DNA of 64,000 nt from Balaenoptera acutorostrata (taxonomy: Eukaryota > Chordata > Mammalia > Artiodactyla > Balaenopteridae), in the NCBI RefSeq assembly GCF_949987535.1, contig NC_080067.1, forward strand, positions 7,316,001 to 7,380,000, written 5' to 3'. How positions within the stretch are numbered: the stretch's first letter is position 1; each line of letters begins with the position of its first letter. Of the stretch, positions 35,911 through 46,966 are shown in pieces. The translations under genes were made by a program, and so were the position numbers. The notes beneath the pieces were generated by a model. The model saw only the letters and a list, made by a program, of their open reading frames with translations, did not search any database and was not told the DNA's origin.

Positions 35911-36417
35911 TGTTACAGCAGGCAGGTAGCTAGATACAAGCAGAGAAAGGGGGAATGGGCCAGGTGTCACGAAACCACATATCTTGTAAACAACAGGGGT
36001 CCTTGGGCAGACAAAGGAAAGCAGGAACCTCCAGACTGACAGGAAACCACACATTTGGGGGTGATAAGTGTCCTGGAGGCAAAGGAAGGTGGGAAAAGGC
36101 AGGAATCTCCAGCGTCTGAATATAACCTTTTGCTCACTGTGCCCTCATTAGAATAAAATCAGCCTTGCAGATAAGAAGTTCCCATCATGCACCACTGCTA
36201 TGACACTTCCCATCAAGGCTAAATAAGGACACAAATCCCTCCTCCCCTCGGGAAGGTGGAGCTGGCATGAAAATCAGGGAATATGACCCCCAAACTCCTC
36301 CCTCCCCAATGAATGTTCTGTCCCTTCATTTCTGCCCCCCACATAACCAGCTTGCCAAAGAAACTCAGCGCAGCTACTCACTTGAGCCTGCCTTCTCTCC
36401 CTTTGAGAGCATACTAT
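35911..36417 (+). mobile_element. ERV 3' LTR, truncated
   Basis: Starts TGTTACAGCAGGCAG and follows the 5' LTR closely, but breaks off near 36,417 just before the expected polyadenylation signal, so R/U5 are missing. No target duplication can therefore be scored for the provirus. Confidence 0.88.
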
Positions 36418-36430
36418 CTCTGTCAATGAG

Positions 36431-36575
36431 AAGGTTGAGGGACTTCCCTGATTGTCCAGTGGTTAGGACTCTGTGCTTCCACTGAAGGGGGCACGGGTTT
36501 GATCCCTGGTCAGGGAACTAAGATCCCACAAACTACACGGTGCAGGCAAAAAAAAACAAAAACAAAAAAAAAAAG
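36431..36575 (+). mobile_element. CHR-1-type SINE
   Basis: tRNA-derived head 'ggacttccctgattgtcc', the 'ggtcagggaactaagatccca' region and an A/C-rich tail (36,547-36,575). It lies about 14 bp beyond the broken end of the ERV 3' LTR. Confidence 0.88.
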
Positions 36576-37685
36576 AAGCAGCAGAAGTTTGAGAGGGGTT
36601 TGGGGCCCCATGGCAAGTTTTTGTAGCTTCCGACGAATGTCACCAGGATAAGTAGCAAGAAAGAGTCATTAAAAACAACACAAATGCCAAAGAAGAACAA
36701 TAAGAAAGGCTGGCCATTTTCCCAGTCTGAGGTACAGTTCCTTATGTCCCTGCTGTTGTTTGGAATGTGTGGACCACACTGGCAAATAGATGAAAAAGCC
36801 ATAGGAGGTCACACAATCACAACAGTCAGCAGAACAATGGAGAGGGGAGAATAAGCCTAACCAAGGAACAAAGGAAGGGACCAGAGGCAAAATGGAATTC
36901 CTTCCATTAATCACAAGAGTCTTTGCTTCTTTCTTCCCCGTGACACACCATTCCCCCCCAAATCTGAAAATGATATCTAAGAATAAAATGTGCATTTTAG
37001 TCTGGGGTCATTTTGTCTTCCACCAGAGGACCGGCCTCCCATGGAAACGGGGGCAGAGGCAGGGGGAAGGGAAGCTGCTGGGTTTGATCTCCTACGGGAG
37101 AGGGGCAGCTGCTGTCACAGACACCTCCACTTCAGTGAGAAAGGGATGACCCCAATCAGAGCTGGAGAGAGCTTCTGCTATAGCCAATGACTGGTGAGAA
37201 AAAAGTTAAGTCCCATATGTCTCCTACCTGCAAGAATATTATTTCAATATATAATTCAATTCTTTATTCCCTCAGCTTCTCCACTACCAGTTTTTCATAA
37301 GATATATATATACCAATATATATAATAATGAATAGGTATGTCCTATGATTTGAAGCATATAAAGTATAATATTTATTAAAATATTTCATATTTATACAAT
37401 AAAATATATATTCATTTATTCAACAAATAAATTTGAATACATGTAATGAATGGGGTGCGGTCAGCTCTTCCCTAGTCTTGCTTCAAATCTTTACTGATGT
37501 TCGTGCTTAACAAAGCAAACAGAAACAGTTTGAAATAAATCATGAAAACTTTCAGGGATATAGCCATGTCAAAGAATATTGATTTATGGGACGAGATGGA
37601 CACAGTATATGGCTAAGTTTAAAAGAACAGTTTATCACTAAGGCTACAAAACAGCATGTCACAGTGTGTGACTTTTAATTACAGT
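36576..37685. other. Unannotated sequence
   Basis: No clear repeat or gene. The plus frame 36,892-37,149 and the overlapping minus frames have no motifs I know. The part from 37,240 to 37,440 is AT-rich. Confidence 0.35.
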
Positions 37686-37689
37686 TATC

Positions 37690-38062
37690 TATTCATTCAT
37701 CCCTTCAACAAATGTGTATTGCCCATCTACCAGCAGCCAATCACTGTTATACTCACAAAGGTCCTTTGGCCTTGAAGAGTTACATTCTAGAAGGGGGTCT
37801 GGGGGAAGCAAGCCTGGCAATAAACAATAGATGGAATTAAATAAGTATGTTCTCCAGTATGTTAGAAAATCCTGAATTCTGTGAAGGAAAGCAGAGTGGG
37901 GCAGACTAAGGAGGCCCAGAAGTGGTGGGTTTAAGGAAGTGTGGAGTGGGTTTTGGATTTAAATAGGGTTGTCAGGCTGGGCTCTTTTGAGAATGTGAGA
38001 TCTGAGCAAAGACTAGAAGGTGAGGGGTATTTAAGGAGATGGTCCTGAGGCAGGAGATAGAT
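37690..38062 (-). mobile_element. L2 LINE remnant, antisense
   Basis: 'ttcaacaaatgtgtattgcccatctacc', 'gaagagttacattctag', 'ggcaataaac' and 'gatctgagcaaagactagaaggtgagg' follow the antisense L2 3'-end order. Confidence 0.65.
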
Positions 38063-38095
38063 GGGCTCCAGGCTAGACGTTTACAACCAGCCCCC

Positions 38096-38532
38096 TGTTT
38101 ACACTTCCAGATAGAAATAACAACAGGAACAAGGTAAATAGCTGGACTTTGTCTCCAGTGGACACTTTAAAATAACAGTCATGGCAGGGGCAGAGAGGAG
38201 CTAAACGCTGCTTGGGTAAAAGATCAAGAGGTCACGTATTTCTCATCCTTGGGGCCACGGAGGCCTTGACTGCACATGCACCGAAAGGCTCCTCGGGGGT
38301 CAAAAGCGGGGGGGCCCTGAGTCAAAGAACAAAGCAAGACGATTAGCCAGATGGAAACAAAGACCGGGAAGACTACCCCTCTATAAATGATTTAAACTTC
38401 CCAATGGCGCAACTTTTCTCCAAGCTCACCTGTGCATCTGTCAGCAGGTACTCTGCTTTTGTAATAAACAACTTCCGTTCCTCTCTACCTTCCGTCTCCT
38501 TGTCAGAATTCTTTTTCTCAAGGCAGACAAGG
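38096..38532 (+). mobile_element. Probable solo LTR
   Basis: Begins TGTTTACACTTCC and holds a TATA-like box (TATAAAT, 38382-38388) and AATAAA (38463-38468) about 80 bp apart, as in an LTR core, then a T/C-rich U5-like end. No retroviral gene is adjacent. Ends approximate. Confidence 0.55.
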
Positions 38533-38557
38533 GCAGGAGCCCAGACTCTAGCCACTG

Positions 38558-38629
38558 GCCCTCGTGGTCCAGTGGTTAGGATTCGACACCCTCGCTGCCA
38601 CGACCAGGGTTCAATCCCAGGTCAGGGAA
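38558..38629 (+). pseudogene. tRNA-Glu-like sequence (SINE head or tRNA pseudogene)
   Basis: Exactly 72 bp, like tRNA-Glu. It has the A-box region 'tggtccagtggttaggattc', a CTC anticodon triplet in a 7-base loop whose invariant T33 is C, and the B-box region 'gggttcaatccca'. I count roughly 14-15 differences from the tRNA-Glu sequence I know, many of them CpG-type transitions. The following 'ctaaggtctcgcttcca' resembles the SINE body, so a truncated CHR-1-type SINE is likelier than an independent tRNA gene copy. Confidence 0.7.
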
Positions 38630-39110
38630 CTAAGGTCTCGCTTCCAGCTCCTGCTTACTGGTGTGTCTCGGAAATCAGTCCTACTTGCGAAAGAGCCAGG
38701 ACAAGGGCCTAAAGATACAGTGTGCCTGGAGTGCATAAGTGACAGCAATGGGGCCAGGGGGCGCTCATGCTGGAAGAACCAAGAGCAGAAAACATGTCAG
38801 AAATGGATGAGGAGGGCAGATCCTGGGAGTTTTATAAGACACTGTGTAGTATTATTATCTCCATATAAACACTAGAAAAGTGTAAGCCAAAAAGGTTGAT
38901 TTTTTTTTCTGAGTGACAGGATGACAAATAATTCATACTTTCTACGTACTTTGCTTTCCAGCTATACTGAAATATCATTGATATACATCACTGTATAAGT
39001 TTAAGGTGTACAGCATAAAGGTTTGACTTACACATATTGTAAAATAATTACCACAACAAGTTTAGTTAACATCCATCATCTCATACTGATACAATAAAAA
39101 GGGAAAGCAA

Positions 39111-39650
39111 GTAAACTCATTTGTACTATTTTTTTTAGATTCCACATATAAGCAATATAATATGATATTTGTCTTTCTCTGTCTGACTTACTTCACTTAG
39201 TGTGATAATCTCTAGGTTCATCCATGTTGCTGCAAATGGCATTATTTCATTCTTTTTTATGGCTGAGTAGTATTCCACAGTATATATGTACCACATCTTC
39301 TTTATCCATTCCTGTGTCAACAGACATTTAGGTTGCTTCCATGTCCTGGCTATTGTAAATAATGCTGCTGTGACCATTGGGGTGCATGTATCTTTTTGAA
39401 TTATGGTTTTCTCCGGAATATGCCCAGTGGGATTGACATATACACACTGCTGTATATAAAATAGATAACTAATAAAGACCTACTGTATAGCACAGGGCAC
39501 TCTACTCAATATTCTGTAATGACCTATATGGGAAAAGAATCTAAATAAGAGTGGATACATCTACATGTATAACTGATTCACTTTGCTGTACAGCAGAAAC
39601 TAACAGAACATTGTAAACCAGATATACTCTAATAATAAAAAAAATTTTTT
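39111..39650. mobile_element. Twin-primed (5'-inverted) L1 tail
   Basis: 39,128-39,434 is antisense L1 (C-terminal ORF2; minus frame 39,377-39,135 is open, 80 codons). From about 39,435 the sequence switches to sense L1 3' UTR and ends in an A/T-rich tail. The duplication aagggaaagcaa lies at 39099-39110 and 39651-39662. Clear product of twin priming. Confidence 0.9.
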
Positions 39651-39731
39651 AAGGGAAAGCAAAAAAAGACAAGAAAGATTTTTTCCTTGTGATGAGAACT
39701 CTTCGGATCTACTCATTTAACTTCCCTGAAC

Positions 39732-41057
39732 AGTTGACCCATGAACGACATGGGTTTGAACTGTATGGTCCACTTATAAGCAGATATTTTTCAATAAATA
39801 TACAAAAATAAACATGTAGAATATCATGCACAAGACTTGAAGTGAATAGCCTGTCTTACATAGGCATATTTATGTAAGTGATAAATATGAGGTGAGTGAT
39901 ATTTAATATAAAATGAATAATGTGTTAGTTTTCTTACTGTTTTATAACTTTGTTTTCAAAGAATTACATTACCGTATAGTATGTCTCTCTCTTGTAATTG
40001 GAGATATCGCCTTATCAGCCTATCATAACAGGTAAGTGTTTTTTTTTAATGTAACAATGTTTCCATTACCATATTATGAATATGACTATAATACTGTATG
40101 CCATAAAAATTTTATAACGATTCATTCATTAGTGTACAAGCGAGGCTACTGTGAAAACACTGATTACACTAGGCTACCATAAAGCAATCATGTTGCTACT
40201 GCTTCAATATCAATGCATGAATTGATATACCTGTAAATAAACATAAATTTCTCTTTCACATTATCTTTTCACTTTGAAGTTTAGTGTTAGTCATAAGCAT
40301 AACATCTACAGTGTATTGCATCACATAAGACAATATTGCTGTAGGTACTGACAGACAGATGATCTATCTTGTAGACAGACACAAATCTAACAGTATCGAT
40401 AAACACAGTGCAGTACTGTAAATGTATTTTGTCTACCTTATGATTTTCTTAATAACATTTTCTTTTCTCTAGCTTACCTTATTATAAGAATACAGGATAA
40501 TACATATAACATACTAAATATGTGTTAATCAACTGCTTATGTGATTGGTTAAGCTTCAGGTGAATAGTAGGCTATTAGTAGTTAAGTTTTTTTTTTAATT
40601 TATGTATGTATGTATTTATTTATTTATTTATTTTTGGCTGTGTTGGGTCTTCGTTGCTGCTCATGGGCTTTCTCTAGCTGCGGCGAGTGGGAGCTACTCT
40701 TCATTGTGGTGCGCAGGCTTCTCATTGCAGTGGCTTCTCTTGTTGTGGAGCACAGGCTCTAAGTGTGCGGGCTTCAGTAGTTGTGGCTTGCAGGCTCAGT
40801 AGTTGTGGTGTGCAGGCTCTAGAGCACAGGCTCTGCAGCTGTGGTGCACAAGCTTAGTTGCTCCACAGCATGTGGGATCTTCCCAGACCAGGGATCGAAC
40901 CTGTGTCCCCTGCATTGGCAGGCGGATTCTTAACCACTGCACCACCAGGGAAGTCCTGTAGTTAAGTTTTTAAGGAGTCAAAAGTTACATTTAGATTTTC
41001 CACTGTGTGTGGGGGGTAGGCGCCCCTAACCCCTGCATTGTTCAAGGGTCAACTGTA
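39732..41057. mobile_element. Tigger-type DNA transposon (Tc1/mariner superfamily)
   Basis: Terminal repeats CAGTTGACCCATGAACGAC and ...TTCAAGGGTCAACTG, with TA after the right end. The interior is the Tigger deletion-derivative sequence ('gtactgtaaatgtattttgtctaccttatgattttcttaataac'). About 950 bp without the SINE it carries. No transposase frame remains. Confidence 0.88.
40592..40957 (-). mobile_element. CHR-2-type SINE inside the Tigger
   Basis: Antisense full-length SINE with tail (T/A-rich, 40,592-40,634) on the left and head on the right. Duplication gtagttaagttttt at 40578-40591 and 40958-40971. Confidence 0.93.
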
Positions 41058-41189
41058 TATTATATAGCAGTGTTAACCATAGTCATCACACTGTACATGA
41101 CATCCTAGTGCTTATTTATCTTATAACTGGAAGTCTGTAGCTTTTGACCACCTTCCTCCAATTATGCTTCTTTGTGTACTGGTTTCACA

Positions 41190-42316
41190 ATTAGGAAAAG
41201 AAGGGAAAGATATATATCTGATAAGGGGTTAATATCCAAAATATATAAAGAACTCATACAACTCAATAGTTTAAAAAAAAACCCAATTAAAAATGGGCAA
41301 AGAACCTAAACAGACATTTTTCCAAAGGTATATAAAAGGCCAACAGGTACATAAAAAGATGCTTAACATCACTAGTCATTTGGGAAATGCAAATTAAAAC
41401 CACAATGAGATATCATCAAAAAGACAAGAAATAACAAATGCTGGTGTGGATGTGGAGAAAAGGGAACCCTTGTGTACTGTTGGTGGGAATGTAAATTGGT
41501 GCAGCCACTGTGGAAAACAGTATAGCGTTTCCTCAAAAAATTAAAAATTGGACTACCATATGATCTGGCAGTTTCACTTCTGGGAATATATCCAAAGGAA
41601 ATGAAAACACTAAATCAAAAAGATATATGCACCCCCATATTCATAGCAGCATTATTTACAATAGCTAAAATACTTAGGAAGCAACATAAATGTCCATCAA
41701 TGGATGAATGGGTAAAGAAGTTGTGGTATATATATAATAGAATGTTATTCAGCCATTAAGAAAATGAGGAAATCCTATCATTTGTGACAACATGTATGAA
41801 ACTTGAAGTTGTTATTGTAGGTGAAGTAAGTCAGAGAAAGACAAATACTGTATGATCTCATTTATATGTGGAATCTAAAAACAAAAGAAAGAAAAACAGA
41901 GCAAAACAAACAACAACAACAAAAAACTCACAGAAAAAAATCAGACATGTGGTTACCTGAGACAGAGGGAGGAGGGGGAAGGATTGGAGGAAGGTGGTCA
42001 AAATGTACAAATTTCCAGTTACAAGATAAATAAGTACTAGGAGGCAATGTACCACATGATGACTCTGGTTAACACTGCTGTATGATATACATGATATTTG
42101 TTAAAGGAAATCCTAGGAATTCTCACCACAATAATTTTTTTTCCCTTTTTCTTTTCTTCTTTCTTTTCTTTATAGTGTATCTATATGAGATGATGGATGT
42201 TAGATGAACATATTGCAATAATCATTTTACAACATATGTAAATCAAGCCATCATGCTGTACACCTTAAACTTATGCAGTGATATGTGTCAATTATTTCTC
42301 AATAAAACTGGAAAAA
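41190..42316 (+). mobile_element. L1M/L1MA-type ORF2 C-terminus and 3' UTR
   Basis: Sense L1 from 'ttaatatccaaaatatataaagaactc' through the Cys-rich C-terminal coding region (near 41,440-41,480), 'gtgaagtaagtcagagaaagac' (about 41,820) and a 3' UTR ending 'ctcaataaaactgg' plus A's. A pyrimidine-rich tract sits at 42,140-42,170. Older than the other L1 tails here. Confidence 0.85.
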
Positions 42317-42332
42317 AAACAAGTTTTTTAAA

Positions 42333-42455
42333 GTATTGATGCCTGGCTCCACCCCCCAGACATGCTGATAAATATAATAGGATGCAACCCAGGCATCAGG
42401 ATTTTTTAAATCTCCCCCAGGTAGTTTTATATGCAACAATAATTGAGAGTCCCTG
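42333..42455. mobile_element. hAT-Charlie (MER5-like) half element
   Basis: 'gatgcctggctccaccccccaga' and 'aggcatcaggattttttaaatctcccccaggtagttt' match the inner part of MER5-type elements. One end is missing. Confidence 0.55.
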
Positions 42456-42614
42456 ACATTTGAAGGGCCAAAAGAGGGCCCGATGCCTGTGGGGAATTGG
42501 AAGGAAATGTAATGGGAGGAGTCAACAGATGCCAATTATATGCCAAATTTCCATACTAGGAAGTCTGGATATATATACATAGATATAGAAAGAGTTAGAG
42601 ATAGCTGATAGGTA

Positions 42615-42676
42615 AATGGATGGATGGATAGATAGGTAAAGAGATAGATAGATGATAGATAGATAGATAGATAGAT
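42615..42676. repeat. (GATA)n/(GATG)n microsatellite
   Basis: Tetranucleotide repeat with GGAT and GATA variants. Likely polymorphic. Confidence 0.93.
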
Positions 42677-45105
42677 CTAGCTGCCTGTAAAGGTCTCATT
42701 TCTTGAATAGCTAATAGATATCTCAAAACTATGATGTAAAAATCCAAACTCCTGATTTCTACCCCCACCCCTACCAGAAAAGTCTCCTTTCCTCCTTAAG
42801 TCTTTCCCATCTCAGTAAGTCTCAGCTCCATCCTTCCTAAAGCTCTAGGAGCCATCCTTGAAACTCACTATTTTAGGCATCCTTATTTAATCCTTACTCT
42901 TCAGTAGTTCTCTTACCTGAAGCTCTTGAGAGTACACTACTGCTGTTTTATTAAGCACGCTGACTCACAATGGTGGTACAGGCTTTCCTTATGTGCTTTG
43001 TAATTTTGTATTGTGAGCCCTTCAGCACTCTTTGGGACTCTCTTGGTGGGTATCTCGTGCTATCTGGATTGAGGGTACTCCTCCTGAGAGGCTTTACATT
43101 TACTTTGCCAAAAGCCTACCTTTTTCACAGGCTCGGACCTCTTTTACGTTAATTTATTGACTTGGAGTTTCCAGAACCATACAGCTAGAAAGATTTCGAT
43201 CCCAACTCTGGGTGAGGATAGGGATATAGTTGTGAATTTTCAGGAAAGACTTTTTCTATCTAAAATCTAAATGAAGACGTACAAATGTCCTTCAGACACC
43301 ATTCTGCACCACTGGATAAGTTTTCTAGTGTGCATCTTCAAAGGCCCCAGCTTTCTATGGGGGTCTCAAATGCAACCTTTAAACTCATAGAATCCCAAGT
43401 CATTATCACCTATGCTTGTGTAGGTCCTGAGATGAACCTCTATGTGACTGAAACAAGGATTCCATGTTACCCTCTCCTGATCCCATTCCCAGGCTTGCAG
43501 TGTGGTTTGGCTCTGGATTTCAGTTTATACTTCATTTTTAGCCCATTGAAAATGTCCTTACATGCTTTCTGGCTCGGTTACATATTTTAAAATGATATCT
43601 TTTTATATTTCCTCTAACATGTGCAAGTGTTTTCTAGCAGGAAGCTTTCTGGGTAATCTAGTTTGCCATATTGCCAGAAATAGACATAGCAAGTGGTAGC
43701 ATGATGCCATAAACATTAATAGGCTATGTTAAAATGAAGCATCTCAAACCTGAAGAAAAACCATTACGATTTTTCAGGGATTCATAAAAACATGCAGCAC
43801 TACATATGGAAATTTACAAAGTGTCATGAAATGTGGTAATAAATATTTAGAAGTTTCTTTTGAGGTTTCTCATTTTAAAGCAAAGGTATTTTACAAATCA
43901 GAGCCACATTCATTGGGGAAACACTTGTTCTGTCACAGTTAAAGGCTGAAATAATACCAAAAAAAAGCATATGGTGAAACCCAAAATGTATATCTTTGTC
44001 AGCCAAATATTGTTGGATGATACATGGAAAGCATTACAGAAGAGTAAAGAAACAAATGTTGGAACAAATTACATAGTGTTGAAGGTTTGCTATATATTTG
44101 GATGAAGCACTGATGTTTCTAACACATTTCAGCTTATGGTATTTTCTGGATTCTGTTTCCAATAACAAAATACACGAAGAACTATTTTTTGTGAGCCACG
44201 ACAATAGAGGATGAAATAATATTTTCCCTCAGTTATAAATAACTTCTTTTAGAAGGATTACAATACATGGAAAAGAGCAGGAAACTACTTGAATTGGAAT
44301 TTTAGAAATTCCCAAGCAAAGGTACAGATAAAGTACCCCACATGAAATGCATTCCCTCTATCATTCACAGGCAAGCTATTGGCAGCAAAGATGGTGAAGC
44401 CATAAGACAGCAAAGTGCTACAGGATGTCATGGGTGAGTTTAGACTTATAAAAACAAGACATTTTAAAATGTAGGGGACTCTTTGCATTCTTGTAGAGAG
44501 GGTAACTTTTCTTAGATCAAGTTCCCTGGGAAGCAGCTTCTGAGAAAGAGTATCACATCGAAATTTTATTGGAGAATGCCCTTAGGACCAACTGTGGGGA
44601 AGTGAAGGAGGCAGGATTAGGCAGAAGGAGAAATTGAACTGAGATACAGTTCCCACAAGGTCCTCAACCAATCCCCTGCATAGCTCTGGAGCTGGGATGG
44701 CCCCTCAATGTGGTCCCATCTCGCCGCAAGCTGGCCCAGCCCTTAATCCAGACCCGACCAGTTATTGAAGGATAGCTGCCCCTGGGAGGGGATGTGACCT
44801 TGGGTGAGGCGTCTTTCTTCCACTGAGAGCTGTGCCTAGAGGCTGACCTGTCAGCCACCAGCATGACGTGAAGGGCTGGGGGAAGTGCCCCACGGCATCC
44901 ACCAAAGCCACCACGCAGAGGATTGAAGGAGAGACTGTGGCAAAGTGCCTGAAAGAACTGGCCAACTGAAAGACGAGTTCTTCATTTGCCTCTTACAAAG
45001 AAATCAAGTGATCCAAATGTGCTGACCTTGGCTATAGTGACAACTAGAAGACACAAGGATGTGACACACCACAAAAAATTCAGTCTAACAATAGATGAAA
45101 ACATA
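42677..45105. other. Unannotated sequence
   Basis: About 2.4 kb without an evident transposon or gene. A GC-richer block at 44,530-44,960 (open on both strands in short frames) could be an old LTR or DNA transposon I cannot name. Confidence 0.35.
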
Positions 45106-45109
45106 ACTA

Positions 45110-45472
45110 CTTTTTTTTTTAACATCTTTATTGGAGTATAATTGCTTTACAATGGTGTGTTAGTTTCTGCGGTATAACAAAGTGAATCAGCTATACGTAT
45201 ACATATATCCCCATATCCCCTCCCTCTTGCGTCTCCCTCCCACCCTCCCTATCCCACCCCTCTAGGTGGTCACAAAGCACGGAACTGATCTCTCTATGCT
45301 ATGCAGCTGCTTCCCACTAGCTATCTATTTTACATTTGGTAGTGCATATATGTCAATGCTACTCTCTCACTTCGTCCCAGCTTACCCTTCCCCCTCCCCG
45401 TGTCCTCAAGTCCATTCTCTACGTCTGTGTCTTTATTCCTGTCCTGCCCCTAGGTTCATCTGAACCATTTTT
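45110..45472 (-). mobile_element. L1 3' UTR, antisense, 5'-truncated
   Basis: Runs from the T tail through 'catctttattggagtataattgc' to 'gcccctaggttcatctgaacc'. Target duplication not resolved. Confidence 0.88.
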
Positions 45473-45610
45473 TTTTACATGTTGTTTCCAAAAATTATGT
45501 AGCCTAAAAAATTCTAATGCATGCACGTTTAAGAAACCTGGAAAATTGTTTCAACTTGTGCAAAAGCTTCAATAGTTTCAGTGCATGTTAAACCTAGATG
45601 TTAAACTCTT

Positions 45611-45717
45611 TCGAAAAGATACATGCACCTCACTGTTCAGAGCAGCATTATTTACAGTTGACAAGGTATGGAAGCAACCTAAATGTCCATCAACAGATGA
45701 ATGGATAAAGATAATGT

Positions 45718-45786
<69 letters not shown>

Positions 45787-46239
45787 GAAGACTACTCAGT
45801 CATTAAAAAAGAATGAATTTTTGCCATTTGCAGCAACATGGATGGACTTGGAGGGCATTATGCTAAGTGAAATAAGTCAGACAGAGAAAGACATATACTG
45901 TATGATATCACATATATGTGGAATCTAAAAAATACAACAAACTAGTAAATATAACAGAAAAGAAGCAGACTCACAGATATAGAGACCAAACCAGTGGTTA
46001 TCAGTGGGGAGAGGGAAGGGGGAGGGGCAATATAAGGGTAGGAGATTAATAGATGCAAACTATTAAGTATAAAATAAGCTACAAGGACATATTGTACAAC
46101 ACAAAGCATATAGCCAATATTTTATAATAACTGTAAATAGAGTATAACCTTTAAAAATTGTGAATCACTATATTATACACTTATAACATATAATATTGTA
46201 CAGCAACTACATTTCAATTTTTTTTAAAAAGAAAAAAAG
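45611..46239 (+). mobile_element. L1 3' end with long (AT)n expansion
   Basis: ORF2 C-terminal sequence ('ggaagcaacctaaatgtccatcaacagatg') followed by the 3' UTR and A tail. Duplication acctagatgttaaa at 45592-45605 and 46240-46253. A 63 bp (AT)n replaces the short 'tatata' of the family. Confidence 0.88.
45721..45783. repeat. (AT)n microsatellite
   Basis: About 31 uninterrupted AT units. Self-complementary, so likely unstable in length. Confidence 0.97.
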
Positions 46240-46259
46240 ACCTAGATGTTAAAACTTTT

Positions 46260-46951
46260 AAAATTATAAACCTTCACTAGATAAAAATTTCCTAGTTATA
46301 TTTTAACAATAATATTTAAGTAATTTTGAATTAGCTTTAAACAATGACAATTACAATTTGGAAAGCGTAGTCAAAGATATGCTTTTTCCATTTGGATTAA
46401 CATATTGTTGGAAGAACTTTTTCAACCATGACAGCCAATAAAATCAAGTATCTAAATAAATTGAAAACATAGGCTTTTGAATTTCTACATCACAAAATGT
46501 TAAACCAGGTTTTTTAATTAAAGTATCTGATCACGCTATGATGCGAGGCTTAAATTGCATACTTACTCAGAACCAGGATAATTCAGCAGCTCAGAGCTCC
46601 TGGGCTCCCACAGTTCCCCAGTTGAAATGCCCATTCTCTTCTTTCTAAGGCTCCAGCTCCTAGACTGTGTCTGGTTATCCCCCTTAACACTTAGTATAGC
46701 AGCCTCCAAGCCTTTATCTCCATGTATCACCATCAGTAAAAAAATGTTTAAGCATGTAGCTCCTTTTATTTGTTTATAAATTATACACATGTTCTACACT
46801 ACTGACAAATTATCTATCTTATGTAACATATACAAAAAATAGAAATTTAAACAGATAAGACAATTCTTGCCCAAAATGCATAAATTATGAAGAAACATCA
46901 AGCAACTCCAAATGAAGAAAGAGTCTCTAATGTAACTGGTATTTACTCTTC
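46260..46951. other. Unannotated sequence
   Basis: AT-rich with nothing recognised. The minus frame 46,790-46,563 has no motif. Confidence 0.35.
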
Positions 46952-46966
46952 AAAAATGTCATGGTC

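Larger units (their letters stand above)
23190..36417 (+). mobile_element. Class I (gammaretrovirus-like) ERV, defective and multiply interrupted
   Basis: Provirus in sense orientation: 5' LTR (23190-23799), leader, gag (capsid to about 25,919, nucleocapsid after 33,268), protease and the start of RT (34,062-34,500), then a large internal deletion, env remnant (34,964 onward), polypurine tract (35,894-35,910) and 3' LTR (35911-36417, lacking its end). Four later elements interrupt it: SINE 24,798-24,930, L1 25,934-33,253, solo LTR 33,375-33,877 and a hAT-like element 34,663-34,955. Assignment to class I rests on the capsid homology region, the two-knuckle nucleocapsid and the protease/RT start. 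All genes are broken, most of RT, RNase H and integrase is gone, and it cannot be active. Confidence 0.88.
38940..41180 (-). mobile_element. L1M antisense, split by a twin-primed L1 and a Tigger
   Basis: Three pieces of one antisense L1 3' UTR: 38,940-39,098 ('taccacaacaagtttagttaacatccatcatctca'), 39,663-39,731 ('ccttgtgatgagaactcttcggatctactc') and 41,058-41,180 ('aaccatagtcatcacactgtacatgaca'). Read in order they are collinear with the L1M consensus, which shows that the intervening sequences are later insertions. Confidence 0.75.
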
